A DNA stretch of 64,000 bases from Muscardinus avellanarius (GCA_963383645.1 OY726579.1:2473778-2537777); one strand, 5' to 3'. Shown: positions 33,560 through 44,510, counted from the stretch's first letter. Translations and numbers: made by a program. Notes: a model not told the origin generated them from the letters alone.

Positions 33560-33930
33560 TAAATAAATGTATGATAGTTTCACCTAAAAAAAGAAAAAAA
33601 GAAAAAATATTCTCTGGTAAGAAAGAAAGCAAAAAGAAATTTTGAAATGTTATCTTTAAGTCATCAAAAGCTTGGTATCAGACAAAGGAAACTGTTATGT
33701 GAGATTATCATCGTTAATATTGGATAAATTGCTATAAAACTAGATGTCAACCACTAAGCCAAGCATGGGAAGGAGGAATGGGGAGGGAACAGGGTGGGGA
33801 TCGGGTAGGGGCTAACTGGGCGATGTGTGCATGTATGTCTACAAAAGTATTTTCTTTATACCATTATGATGTATGAATACAGTGCACCAATAAAAATAAA
33901 AAATAAAAAAATAAAAATAAATTTAAAAAA
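33560..33930 (+). repeat. L1-type 3' UTR and A-rich tail
   Basis: Contains a G-rich tract (33765-33810: 'ggaatggggagggaacaggg' then 'tggggatcgggtagggg'), characteristic of L1 3' UTRs and able in principle to form a G-quadruplex, then 'actgggcgatgtgtgcatgt' and the 'caccaataaaa' end. Confidence 0.8.
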
Positions 33931-33947
33931 AGAAGAGGAAATGGGGA
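33931..33947 (+). repeat. Target-site duplication, right copy (17 bp)
   Basis: Identical to 30940-30956; follows directly on the A-rich tail. Confidence 0.93.
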
Positions 33948-35257
33948 CCTAACGCTAAGAACCAGAAGCAGACATGAAACTGAATGGCATGAAACTAAAA
34001 CCAGAAAGTGTAAACCCAGAAGAGGAAACAGGAATGGGGAAAAACAGAAGAGGATACTGTAGCTGGAGAGGAAACCAGAACAGGAATAGAAAAGGCATAC
34101 CAGAGAACAGGGACAAGAAGAGGAAATGAGAGCCACAGTACATGAACCGGAACAAGGAGTGAAGCTGGAAGGGAACCTGCCTTGGGGAGAAGCAGGAGAA
34201 ACTGGAAGATGTGAGCTGGAAGAGGAAGTGGCTATGAAAACCGAGAGGCAGAAGAGGAAGTGGATGTGAAAGATGAGAACCGGAAGAGGAAGTGGATGTG
34301 AAAGACGAGAACCCGAAATTGTGAACTAGAAGAGGAAACAAGAGTCCGCAGGACTCAGGAAGAGGAACTGGCAAACAGAAAAGGAAATAACCAAAACAAA
34401 ACAGGAACCAGAGGCGGGGACAGAGGGGAAGAAAGCGGAGCTGGCAGGCACAAACAGGAGAGAAAACGGGAGGACTCGACCCATTACAGGAAATGGTAAC
34501 CTCAAGAGGAAACCACAACAGGGAGGAACTGGAAGTAGAAGTGAAAAACAGAAATGGAAACAAACAGGCAAGGAAACCAGATGACCTGGAAGCAGGAATG
34601 AGGAAACGGGAGGTGAGAAGAGAGAAAGCAGGCTGGGCAGAGGAAACCAGACGTGACCAAAAGTGGAAGTGGGGAGAGGAAAGATTGAATGAGAAGCAGA
34701 CCTGGCCTAGGAGACCCAAGGTGGCCCAGAAGTGGACATGGGATTTAAAACCAGTATGAACTGGAAGTGGAGTGTCCAGGAAGTGGAAACGGTAATAAAA
34801 TGTATGAACCAGAAGCGGGCCCGGCCAGGCTTTTACAGAAGTAAAAACGGAGAGCCAAAGATGTCCATTCTGTTTCCAGAAAAAATGGACTCTGGAGAAC
34901 CAGAAGCAGAAATGAAAATAAAAAATGTGAGGCAGGAGCAGAAAGAGGAAACAGAGTCTGTGGGGGCAGAAAACTGAACTGTGTGAGCCAGGAGAGGAAA
35001 CAGGGACGGGCGAGAACCGGAAGAGGAAACTGTAACTGGCGAAGGAAGCCAGAATACGAACAGGAAATAAGAACCAGAGACCTGAGCCCGAAGAGGAAGT
35101 GAGAGCCGGGTATGTGAACTGGAGAGGAAGGAACTTGAGGGAGAAGACTGGAAGCAGAAGGTAAAATGATAAGAGGATGAACTGGGAATAGGAGAAAGAA
35201 CTTTGGTACGGAGGATACAGACACAATAAGACACAAACCAGAAGAGGAAGTGGATTT

Positions 35258-35449
35258 TTTTTTTTTTTTTTGTGGTACTGGGGTTCCTGGAAACCCTTCT
35301 ACCTCCAGGCTACACTCCCAGACCTATTTTTATATTTTTATTTGAAAACAGGGTCACTTAAGCCAGCGAGGCTGGCTTCGAACCTGCGCGATCCTCCTGT
35401 CTCCGCCTCCCAAGCGCGGGGATTACAAGCCTGTGCTACCACGCCCAGC
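35258..35449 (-). repeat. Form B SINE inserted in the minisatellite, 13-bp duplication
   Basis: T-run, 'gtggtactggggttcctgga', ending 'ctaccacgcccagc'. It is flanked by 'aggaagtggattt' at 35245-35257 and 35450-35462, so this is a clean retroposition event. Confidence 0.92.
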
Positions 35450-35579
35450 AGGAAGTGGATTTCAAAGATGGGAACTAGAAAAGGAAATGGCAACTCAGGA
35501 GAAATAGGGACGGGGGTGGGGGGAGGCTAGAACTGGAATATGTGAAGAGAAGGTGGGCACGGTGCACACAATTGTTATT

Positions 35580-35905
35580 TGTGTGTGTGTGTGTGTTACT
35601 TGGGGTAGAACCCAGGGGCCTTCGAACACCAAGCTACACCCCCCAGCCCTAATTTTATTCTTTGTTTTGAAACAGGGTCTCACTAAATTGCAAGAGCCTT
35701 GCTAAGTAGCAGAGTGTGGCCCAGAACCTGCAATCCCCCTGTCTCAAGCCTCCCAAGTACTGGGATTACAAACACAAGCCACCACGCCCGGCTTTGGCAC
35801 GCACTTGTAATCTCAGTGCTCGGGAGGCTGAGACAGGGGGATTCCAGGCTGAAGGATAGCTTCGGCAACTTCGTAAGACCTTGTTTCAAAATAAAAAAAT
35901 AATAA
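35580..35905. repeat. Antisense form A SINE with (GT)n, abutting a sense B1 half
   Basis: (GT)n 35579-35596, antisense SINE 35597-35795 ending 'ccaccacgcccggct', then a sense B1 half (35797-35905) lacking the first bases of the head. The two B1 halves are head to head. Confidence 0.8.
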
Positions 35906-35911
35906 AATTGA

Positions 35912-36595
35912 CAGCCGGGCGTGGTGGCGCACGCTTGTAATCCCCGCACTTGGGAGGTGGAGACAGGAGGATCGCGCAGGTTCGAAGCTGGCTTAAGAGA
36001 CCCTGTTTCCAAATAAAAAACTATAAATAAAATAGGTCTGGGAGTGTAGCCCGGAGGTAGAAGGGCTTCCAGGAACCCCAGTACCACCAAAAATAAAAAA
36101 TAAATGAAAATAAAATAAAATTGACTGGGGGTGTGGCTTAGAAGTAGAATGTCCCTGGGTTCAATACCCAGTATTACATAAAAGAAAAAAAGAAGGAAAA
36201 TAGAAAAGAGGAGAAAGGCCAGTTGTGGTGGCGCATACTTGCCTGTAAGAGTATCGCAGTTCACGGCCAGTCTCAGATACTTAGTGAGGCCCTCCACACA
36301 TAGTGAGACCTTGTTTTAAAATAAACAGTAGCCAGGCGTGATGGCGCACGCTTATAATCCCCGTGCTTGGGAGATGGAGACGGGAGGATCGCAGTGGTTC
36401 GAAGCCAGCCTCGCTGGCTTGAGACACCCTGTTTCCAAATAAAAATATAAAATGGGTCTGGGAGTGTAGCCCGGAGGTAGAAGGGTTTCCAGGACCCCAG
36501 TACCACCAAAATAAATAAATAAAAAGAACAAAACACAGGGCTGGAGGTGTAGCTTGGAAGTAGAATGCCCCAGGGTTCTATCCCCAGTACCGCAA
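35912..36595 (+). repeat. Form B, dID, truncated B1, form B, dID
   Basis: Form B at 35912-36090 (B1 half strongly shortened: 'ttcgaagctggcttaagaga'), dID 36126-36178, B1 fragment 36217-36325, form B 36331-36512 and dID 36538-36592. Confidence 0.85.
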
Positions 36596-36936
36596 AAATA
36601 ATTAATTAATTAAAATAAAATAAAACTGCATTCCCCTTTGGGTTCTTCTGCCTCCCTTAGCCCTTAGCTTTTCCTCTACAAATACATTCAGGAAAAAAGA
36701 TACCAAGATACCGACATGGAGCTCAAAGGCACAGTTCTCCTGAGATGCCCGAGACTCCATTGCTTTCCACCTTGCTGTCTATTTTAGGCACAGAGGTGAC
36801 CAACTTCGCCCCGGAAAGGTCTGGCGTTTGTCGAGGGGCTACATCCCTACGGCTGCACTTCACGTACTCCCAGCTCTCACAACGAGGGCAGTAACCAGGA
36901 ATGTGGTTGGTGCGGAGGCTTAAAAGGGCCACCCGG
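36596..36936. other. Unique intron 4 sequence
   Basis: AATT/AAAAT tail to 36625, then unique sequence with nothing recognised. Confidence 0.35.
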
Positions 36937-37157
36937 CACCAGGTGTGGTGGCGCACGCTTGTCATCCCCGCGCTTGGGAGGCTGAGACAGGAGGATCGCA
37001 TTGATTCGAAGCCAGCCTCAGCTGCTTAGTGAGGCTCTCAGCAACTTAGTGAGACCCTGTTTCCAAATAAAATATAAAAGAAAAAGGTCTGGGTGTATAG
37101 CCCAGAGGTAGAAAGCCTCTGGGTTCCACCCCAGTACCACCAAAAAAAAAAAAAAGG
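36937..37157 (+). repeat. Form C SINE with A-run
   Basis: Head 'caggtgtggtggcgcacgct', 'ggtctgggtgtatagcccag', ending 'cagtaccacc' and an A-run. Confidence 0.85.
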
Positions 37158-37708
37158 GCGACCCGGAAAACGAGGTTAGGAGAACAGCGTGCTTGGGCTG
37201 TTGAGAGGATGAATCCTAATCGAGACCTTTCTCATCCTCGGGGCTTAAAGTGCGACTAAATTTTAGCTTGGGATAATTACTTCCTGGCCACCCTGGAGAC
37301 TGGCTGACCGACTTGCTGTTCTGTGGGTTTTTTTTTTTTCCACTCAGATGATGGCTTCAAACTGTGTCAGCCCAGGACTAAAGCTCACAAGGATCCCGTA
37401 TCCAGGGCCGGGCTGCTCTGGGGGCCACCAGGAAGGGCGCGACGAGTTATCTAGAAACAGGTAGTCTCCCTCCTCATAATGATCCACATATGAGACGAAA
37501 TAGTGAACAGGCGGTACAGATTAAACATCTCAGATTTGTAAGAGGCCTGTCAAAAGGCGGGAATTTGCAAGAAGAAACTCTTGACAGGCCAAAAGGAAGA
37601 AAAGAGGCCACTGTATAAGAGCCTTCTGTGTGGAGATGGATGACTACCAGGCATAACAAAATAATTAAATTATTAAATTTTAAATTTTAAATAAATAAAA
37701 GAAATGTA
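37158..37708. other. Unique intron 4 sequence
   Basis: No repeat or exon recognised. AT-rich near 37655-37700. Confidence 0.35.
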
Positions 37709-38140
37709 AGCTGGACGTGGTGGTGCCCACTTGTAACCCCAGCATTCAGGAGGCTGAGACCAGGGGATCGCGGTTCGTGGACAGCCTCAGCTACCTAGTG
37801 AGGCTCTTCGCAACTCAGTGAGACCCTGTTTCAAAAATAAAAAGACTAGCCCGGCGTGGTGGCGCACGCTTGTAACCCCAGCATTCAGGAGGCTGAGACC
37901 AGAGGATCGCGGTTCGTGGACAGTCTCAGCTTAGTGAGACCCTGTTTCAAAATAAAGAATAAAAAATAGGGCTGGGGGTGTAGCTCAGAGGTCGAATGTC
38001 CCTGGGTTCCATCCACAGACCTACTAAATTAATTAATTAGTTAATTAAAAAGACTAAAAAAATTGGGCTGGGGGTATAGCTCAGAGGTACAGTGCCCCTG
38101 TGGTTCTATCCCAGGTACTGGAAAAAAAAAATTTTTAATA
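37709..38140 (+). repeat. B1 half, form A SINE and lone dID
   Basis: B1 half 37709-37845, form A 37849-38022 (B1 with an internal deletion) and dID 38064-38122. The first two share the 'ggaggctgagaccag.ggatcgcggttcgtgga' variant and so may be a local duplication. Confidence 0.8.
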
Positions 38141-38204
38141 AAAACTTTAAAAATATCATTTTATTTAAAAAAGAGCCTTCTGTGGCCTAGGTGCCGAGTT
38201 TGGG

Positions 38205-38205
<1 letters not shown>

Positions 38206-38246
<41 letters not shown>

Positions 38247-38425
38247 ATGTTACTGGGGTTTGAACCCAGGGTCGTTTTAACTTTAAGCTACACCCCTAGC
38301 CCTGTTTTGTTATGTAGTTTTGAAACAGGGTTTCACCAGTTGCTAAGGCTGGCCTCGAACCTGCGATCCTCCTCTCTCAACCTCCCAAGCACAGGAATTA
38401 CAGGTGTGCGCACCGTGCCCGGCTG
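38206..38425 (-). repeat. (GT)n and antisense form A SINE
   Basis: (GT)n 38206-38245 abuts the dID 'tactggggtttgaacccagg'. The B1 half ends 'gcgcaccgtgcccggct'. It lies 170 bp from the exon 4 donor. Confidence 0.88.
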
Positions 38426-38592
38426 TGTTTGGGTCTTTACATGCCTTATTTCCTTCGATTTCTTTTTCCTTCCAACCACTTACAGTTTGTCGCCCACCAT
38501 TTATTTTACAAATGAAGACGGCCATTGAGTTCTTTTGCAAGATCCCGGGAACCGGTCTCAGGTATGTGTCAGCTGCGTACAAGCAGACTCAC

Positions 38593-38675
38593 CTGTGCAG
38601 GACGCTGGAGTCAGGGCCCTCTGGGTGTCTCCAGTCAGCCCCTTTGACAGGTAACCACCAAGGAGCAGCTGCAAC
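38593..38675 (-). CDS. SUMF1: SUMF1 exon 4
   Basis: The 83-nt exon encodes residues 173-199 and two bases of Arg200, starting [20 protein letters not shown] and ending DSSVLH. The WWLPVKG.NWRHPEGP block is a hallmark of FGE; here Asp replaces the Asn before WRHP, and SSVL replaces human STIL. Acceptor 'tgtccag' right of 38675, donor GTGAGT from 38592. Length and phase agree with the neighbouring exons. Confidence 0.96.
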
Positions 38676-38840
38676 CTGGACAGAACCCAGAACAAACTCG
38701 AGTTAGCTGCAGCGGAGCCCAAAAACACAGGACCCATGTGCTGCAGAGAAATATCAGTCATGGTCTTCACAGGTACACCCTTACCAGAATACCAAAACCA
38801 AAGGCCTTATATAAATATTTAACAATAATAAAGCATTGCA

Positions 38841-39358
38841 AGCTGGGCGTGGTGGTGGTGCACACTTGTAATCCCAACATTTGGAAGGCTGAGAAGGGAG
38901 GATTGCAGTTCGAGGACAGCCAGCTACTTAATGAGGCCCTTTGCAACTCCATGAGACCCAGTTTAAAAATAAAGAATAAAAACTAGGGCTGGGGGGTAGC
39001 TCAGAGGTAGAATGCAGGTAGAATGCCCCTGGGTTCCATCCCCAGTACCATAAAAAGAAAAGAAAAGGGAAGAAAAGGAAGGAAGGGAGGGAGGGAGGGA
39101 GGGAGAATCACAGTGATCACATAAATATGTATTTAGGTGGTGTAAAACTTTTTCTTTACGATTTTTTTTTTTTGGTAGTACTAGGAATGAAACCCAGGGA
39201 CATCCCATCTCTGAGCTACATCCCCAGCCTTATTTTATTCTTTTATTTTAAAACAGGGTCTCACTAAGTTGCAGAAGGCCTAAGGAGCTGAGCCTGGCCA
39301 TGAACCTGCGATCCTCCTGTCTCAGCTAGGATTACTAGCATGTGCCACCACACTCAGC
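38841..39358. repeat. Sense form A SINE with GGGA tail; antisense form A SINE
   Basis: 38841-39053 (a short duplication 'gtagaatgcaggtagaatgc' inside the dID), A/G-rich tail with (GGGA)n to 39105, then antisense 39163-39358 ending 'accacactcagct'. Confidence 0.85.
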
Positions 39359-39384
39359 TCTAAGAACTTTTAAACGATGCACCG

Positions 39385-39900
39385 AGCTCGCCATGGTGGT
39401 GCACACCTATAATCCCAGCACTTGGGAGGCTGAGACACAGATTCATGACCAACCTCGGCACTTTATCAAGACCGTTAGTAACTTCACGGCACACACCTGT
39501 AAGCCCCGAACTTGGGAGGCCGAGCCAGGAAGATGACAAGCTCACAGCCAACCTCGCCAACACATGGTGAACCGAAAAAACAGCCGGGTGTGGTGACGCA
39601 CGCTTGTAATCCCAGTACTTGAGAGGCTGACGCCGGAGGATCTGGGCTCACGGCCAGCCTCGGCTAATTAGTGAGGCCCTCTGCAATTGACTGAGACCTT
39701 GTTTCAAAATAAAGAATAAAAAAATCGAGCTGGAGGTGCAGCTCAGAGGTAGAACGTCCCTGGGTTCAATCCTCAGCATTATAATCAACCAGTCAATCAA
39801 TCAATCAATCAACCAATCAATCAATCAATAAACAGGGCCAGGGATACAGCTCAGGGGTAGAACACCCTGGGTTCAATCCCCAGCATCACAAATAAAATGA
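39385..39900 (+). repeat. Two shortened B1 halves, form A SINE, (AATC)n, lone dID
   Basis: 39387-39480 and 39486-39570 are B1 fragments. 39581-39780 is a full form A. (AATC)n at 39783-39832. dID 39836-39890 'agctcaggggtagaacaccc'. Confidence 0.8.
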
Positions 39901-40063
39901 AATAAAATAAAAAGGTACACTGCTAGATGATGCTCTATAATTTTTGAAAATTAAGAGACACAAGTAATACATCCTGGGCTCGGGGGCCCCGGCACCGGCC
40001 TCTCCACTCAGCAGGCTCCACAGATTGGGGCCATTTTTAATAGGGCGGTATATCTATGAATAG

Positions 40064-40314
40064 TGTGTGTGTGTGTGTGCGCGCGCGCGCGCGCACACGC
40101 GTGCGTGTGTGTTGCTCAGTACTGATTAAACCCAGGAGCATTGTACCTATGAGCTACATTCCCATCCCTATTTTTTTTTTATTTTGAAACAGGGCCTCTC
40201 TTTAAGTTTCTGAGAGCCTCAGTAACTTGCTGAGGCTGGCCTTGAACCTGCAATCCTCCTGTCTTAGCCTCCCAAGTACTGAGATTACAGGTGCACACCA
40301 TCATGCCCAGTTAT
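40064..40314 (-). repeat. (GT)n(GC)n(CA)n tract and antisense SINE
   Basis: 40064-40112 alternates purine and pyrimidine throughout (GT, GC, then CA, CG and GT steps), abutting the dID of an antisense form A SINE that ends 'ccatcatgcccagt'. Bases 39901-40063 are unassigned. Confidence 0.88.
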
Positions 40315-40397
40315 AATTAATTCTTTGATTTCAAAAGATAGAGTAAAAAGTATGACCCTAGGCAGCTCATTTTCCTTCAAAAACATCTCCAATAAAG

Positions 40398-40615
40398 CCA
40401 GGCATGGTGGCACACTCTTGTAATCCCAGTACATGGGTTGCTTAGACAGGAGGATCCGGGTCCTCAGCCAGCCTCAGCTCCTTAGTGAGACCTTCCACAA
40501 CTTAGTGAGACCGTTTCAAAATAAATAATAAAAAATAGGGCTGAGGTTGTAGTTCAGAGATAGAACACCCCTGGCTTCAATCCTCACTGCCACAAAAATA
40601 AATAAATAAATAAAA
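40398..40615 (+). repeat. Form A SINE with (AAAT)n tail
   Basis: Head 'agccaggcatggtggcacac', dID ending 'ctcactgccacaaaaataaa'. Confidence 0.85.
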
Positions 40616-40699
40616 CTTTTAAACTGTCTCCAATAGCTCTGATTAGGAGGTCCACGTGCCACTGTACACACATCAGTGTTACTGTTTCTGACTTATTTC

Positions 40700-40700
<1 letters not shown>

Positions 40701-40739
<39 letters not shown>
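40701..40739. repeat. (CA)n microsatellite
   Basis: A free-standing CA tract. Flanks 40616-40700 and 40740-40974 show no recognised element. Confidence 0.9.
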
Positions 40740-40742
<3 letters not shown>

Positions 40743-40974
40743 TTCACTTATTCTAGACCTCTGCTTCCCACTCTGCCAGTATCTCTTTTCTGACGTTTCC
40801 CACACTACCCATCCCGATTAGCTTACAAGTCTTAAAGTTCCAGAGTTACGAGGCAATCACTGGTCTCAGCCACACACACAGAGAAACAGAGCGCACCGTG
40901 GCGAGGGTCTGGGAGAAGACACGGGCTCGGCCAAGGACCACCGCCCAGTAGTTTTAGTTTTAATTGTTTCCAAT

Positions 40975-41765
40975 GCAGTACTGGGGGTTGAAATCAGGGG
41001 CATTCTACCTCCGAGCTACACCCCCAGCGCTATTTTTTATTCCTTCTTTTGAAACAGGGTCTCACTGAGTTGCAGAGGGCCTCGCTAAGTAGCTGAGGCT
41101 GTCCGCGAACCATGATCCTCCTGTCTCAGCCTCCCTAATGCTGGGGATGACAAGCGTGCGCCACCACGCCTGGCTACAACCTAGTGTTTTGATGCAAATC
41201 ATTCATGCTAGCCACGGCGCTCTGGAAAAGCCAAGAGACATTTTGGCCAAATTTATGGCAAATCTCATTCAGAGTCACCAGATAGTTTCCTTTAACCAGG
41301 AGCATGGCTTTTTTTTTTTTTTTTTTTTTTTTTTTTGTGGTACTGGGGTTCCTGGAAACCCTTCTACCTCGGCTACACTCCCAAGCCTATTTTATATTTT
41401 TATTTGGAAACAGGTCTCTTTGAAGCCAAAGAAGCTGGCTTCGAACCTGCGCGATCCTCCTGTCTCTGCCTCCCAAGCGTGGGGATGACAAGCATGTGCC
41501 ACCGCGCCCAGCTTTAGGAGCATGGTTTCTTAATTCAACTTTTTTTTTTTTTTTTTTTTTTTTTGCAGTACTGGGGATGAAACCCAGGGCATTGTACCTA
41601 CTAGCTAAAACCTCAGCTGTATTTCTGAGTCTTTTTATTTTTGTAACAGGGTCTCACTGAGTTGTGAAGGGCCTTGCCAAGTAGCTGAGGCCGTCCGCAA
41701 CCACGATCCTCCGGTCTCTGCCTCCCAAATGCTGGGATTACAAGCATGTGCGTGCACGGCCAATT
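40975..41765 (-). repeat. Antisense forms A, B and A
   Basis: Form A 40975-41176. Unassigned 41177-41308. T-run plus form B 41309-41512, with the B1 half reading 'gaagccaaagaagctggctt' and so a disturbed inverted repeat. T-run plus form A 41540-41760. The phrase 'caggagcatgg' before and after the form B copy (41299, 41515) may be its target-site duplication. Confidence 0.85.
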
Positions 41766-41800
41766 CAACATTTTATAAACTTGGCTTTTTTTAAAACTTT

Positions 41801-41804
<4 letters not shown>

Positions 41805-41852
<48 letters not shown>

Positions 41853-42035
41853 GGAGATCGGACCCAGGGACATTCTACGTCCAAACCACACCCACAGCCC
41901 GATTTTATGATTATTTGGAAACAGGGTCTCACGAGGCTGATGTCTCACTACTTGCTGAGGCTGTCCTCGAACCTTCAATCCTCCTGTCTCAGCCTTCACA
42001 GTGCTGGGATTAGAGGCATGGGTAATCCCTGGCTT
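41805..42035 (-). repeat. (GT)n and antisense SINE
   Basis: (GT)n 41805-41848 abuts dID 'tactggagatcggacccagg'. The B1 half ends with a shortened box A ('ggcatgggtaatccctggct'). Confidence 0.85.
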
Positions 42036-42556
42036 TTTATGCTTGTACTGGTGCTTTGTAATTCTACGTCCTAGAGCGACTCGAAGTGCCGCATTCACAC
42101 CTGCATACGGCTTGGTGTTTCCCTCCGTACCCACCCAGCTCCCCACTCTGCCTCTCTGTACACGTTTGGGGTGGGTCAGTAGGATGGTGTGAGAGATTTC
42201 AGGAAAGAAGGAAATACCAGCGAGTAGCCCATCCCTCTCCCACAATGCTCCTGGTCTCTTTCCTCATTGAACCGACGTCACTTCCGTTGCCTGGGTTCTC
42301 TCTGGCTTCCACGTGTGAGAGGAAATCCAGGACCCTGGACTTTCTGAGACTGGCTCATCTCACACGGTGAAGTAGCCTCCAGCCCCATCCATCTCCCTGC
42401 AAACGCCACAACTCTGTTCTTATGGCTGGGTCGAATTCCAAACGCTTGTTCGTGAACCAAGAGCCTATGAAATAAACAACTTGTGAGACATATATTGGTT
42501 ATATAATAGTTTATCTAGGTTATAATGCAAATGGTAGCATTCCTAACATTCCTAAC

Positions 42557-42558
<2 letters not shown>
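42036..42558. other. Unique intron 3 sequence
   Basis: Over 500 bp without a recognised repeat. Open frames on both strands have no domain. Confidence 0.4.
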
Positions 42559-42647
<89 letters not shown>

Positions 42648-42690
42648 GATGGGCGACTGAACCCAGAGGCATTCTACTTCTGAGCTGCAT
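42559..42690 (-). repeat. Compound (GT)n(GA)n(GACA)n and dID remnant
   Basis: GT 42559-42600, GA 42601-42626, GACA 42627-42646, then the dID piece 'ctgaacccagaggcattcta' truncated at 42690. Confidence 0.88.
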
Positions 42691-42867
42691 TCAGAAAAGA
42701 ACAAAATACTGGCAAAATGAGAAGCAGGGGTCTAGAATGAAAGAAAGAGTGTGTACGTGTGTGTAGGAAATGAGGCAGAAATTGTAACACTGACTGTGTA
42801 CAGTGACATGCGGGCCCCCTAACTTAAGCTGTTGGAGACAATTTTTTATTTTTATTTTTATTTTTTA

Positions 42868-43205
42868 GGGTACTGAGGATTGAACCCAGCGGTGTTCTAT
42901 CCCTGAGCTATATCCCCATCAGCCCTATTTTTTATTCTTTATTTTGAAACAGGGCTTCACTGAGTTGCAAAGGGCTTCCCTAAGTAGCTGAGGCTGTCTG
43001 CGAACGAGGATCCTCCTGTCTCAGCCTCCCAAGTACGGGATGAGAAGCGTGCGCCGCCACACCCGGCTGTTTTATTTTGAAACAGGGGGCCACTGAGTTG
43101 CTGAAGGTCTTGTTAAGTTGCTAAGGCTGGTCTGCAGCCTGCGATCCTCCTATCTCAGCCTCCCCAGCAGGAGGATGACAGGCGTGAGCCACCGATGCGC
43201 AGCTC
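42868..43205 (-). repeat. Antisense form A SINE and B1 half
   Basis: 42868-43067 (full) and 43068-43205 (B1 half, ending 'gagccaccgatgcgcagct'). Confidence 0.85.
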
Positions 43206-43682
43206 CGAGTCTCTTGCTTTAATGGGAAGAATCATCGTGTGTGTTGTTTTATAGACCAGAAGCGGCCACACAAAAGCCTGCCATATACGATGACTCCTTC
43301 CAAGAGAGACTCGTTGCGTGGATGTGGCCGTCCACCTCCGTACTTCTCTGCCCAAACAAGACAACTTCCAGAGTGACAGCACGCCCTTAGACCCGGGGGA
43401 AGAGGGACTTTAACGTGACCTATTTCCAGTCAACTATTTCCATGGCAACTGCCCTGGGTTTAAGTTGAAACAGCTGGAGCCGCCACGCAGTGACCCATTA
43501 CCACGTAACTGTGGTCCCTGCGAGCGCCGCGAGCCCCTTGGGAAACGGGCTTCAGAGAGCGGGGACAGTGGTTCCCACCGCTCTCAGGGGACAGAAGCAG
43601 AACGGTAGAAACAGCTCAAAGAGAGAAAAGGGGGAGACGGCAAAGGTGCCTTTATCCCGCCAGAGCTGGAAAATTAAACCTC
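43206..43682. other. Unique intron 3 sequence
   Basis: Nothing recognised. Confidence 0.35.
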
Positions 43683-43915
43683 TTTTTTTGTTGTTGTTGT
43701 TGTTGTTTGTTTTTCTGGCAGTGGAAGTGAAACCCAGGGGCGTTCTAGCTCTGAGCTCCCAGCCCTATTTTATTCTTTATCGTGAAACAGGGTCTAAGTT
43801 GTAGAGGATCCCACTAAGTTGCCGGGGCTGGCCTCAAACCTGCGGTCTTCCTGTCTCCGCCTCCCCAGTACTGGGATGATGAGCGAGACGCGTGCACCAC
43901 CATGCCTGGCTCTGA
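43683..43915 (-). repeat. (TTG)n and antisense SINE
   Basis: A TTG tract (43685-43712) as tail, dID 'ggcagtggaagtgaaaccca', B1 half ending 'caccaccatgcctggct' with a small insertion. Confidence 0.82.
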
Positions 43916-44338
43916 ATTCTGCTTCTTATATACACAGCTCCGAATAAAAATGACAGAGGAAAAAGACAGAGCGCGGCGTAATTATGCATATTCCAGTGTA
44001 AATATGTCAGGCTCGCCACTTTACAACCGTTCTCTTAGAAATTCAATGCACTATAAGACAAGCAAATTAACAAGATAGACGTTTCTCAAAATGTGGTGTA
44101 AATATGGCAGTTACCCCTATAAAAACAGCCTGAGAGAAATTTTCAGCTGGCAAGAGTGAACAATGAGGAACCGCGGGTCTATTCAAATGCATAGAGTATA
44201 AATAAAACACTGAAGGAGAGTCTAACTAGTGAAAGAATCAAATGAAACAGAGAAAGCACGTTGAGTAAAAGATCCTGCCTTTAGCAACCAGCACAAATGT
44301 GAAAACTTAAGAGTGGGGTTTAAATAAAGAACAACACA
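43916..44338. other. Unique intron 3 sequence
   Basis: AT-rich; no element recognised. Confidence 0.35.
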
Positions 44339-44510
44339 GTTGGGCGTGGTGGCACGCGCTTGTCCTCCCAGGACTCGGGAGACAGGAGGTTCGCAGGCTA
44401 GAGGCCAGCCTCCGCAACATAGCAGGACCGTTGCAAAATAAAAAATAAAATAGGGCTGGGCTGTCACTCTGGGGCAGAATGTCCCCGGGTTCAATTCCCA
44501 GTATCACAAA
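44339..44510 (+). repeat. Form A SINE with internal deletions
   Basis: Head 'agttgggcgtggtggcacgc', shortened B1 half, dID 'ggttcaattcccagtatcac'. Confidence 0.82.

Larger units (their letters stand above)
30957..33930 (+). mobile_element. ORF1-only L1-type retrotransposon (about 3.0 kb) with target-site duplication
   Basis: It begins 'gacttctgggaagatggcga', a typical complete L1 5' start. Order: G/C-rich 5' UTR (30957-31928), ORF1 with stop and frameshifts (31929-32843), no ORF2, a segment antisense to L1 ORF2 (about 32880-33545), a 3' UTR with a G-rich polypurine tract (about 33765-33810) and the terminal 'cagtgcaccaataaaaataa' with an A-rich tail. A 17-bp duplication at both ends shows that the outer boundaries moved as one insertion. 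It lies in intron 4, antisense to SUMF1. Confidence 0.88.
33931..35520. repeat. Purine-rich minisatellite, right part
   Basis: About 1.3 kb of degenerate units around 'aaccagaagaggaaatgg' and 'gaagaggaagtggatgtgaa', with local higher-order copies near 34245-34320. It continues to about 35510 after the SINE at 35258-35449. Plus-strand pyrimidines are scarce, so minus-strand frames stay open for up to 423 codons of S/F/L/P-rich sequence; these are not genes. Confidence 0.88.

Noticed and set aside
33955..35226. 423-codon open frame on the minus strand rich in Ser, Phe, Leu and Pro
   Set aside because: It lies wholly in the purine-rich minisatellite; the lack of stops follows from composition (few TAA/TAG/TGA on the pyrimidine-rich strand). 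Several frames are open at once.
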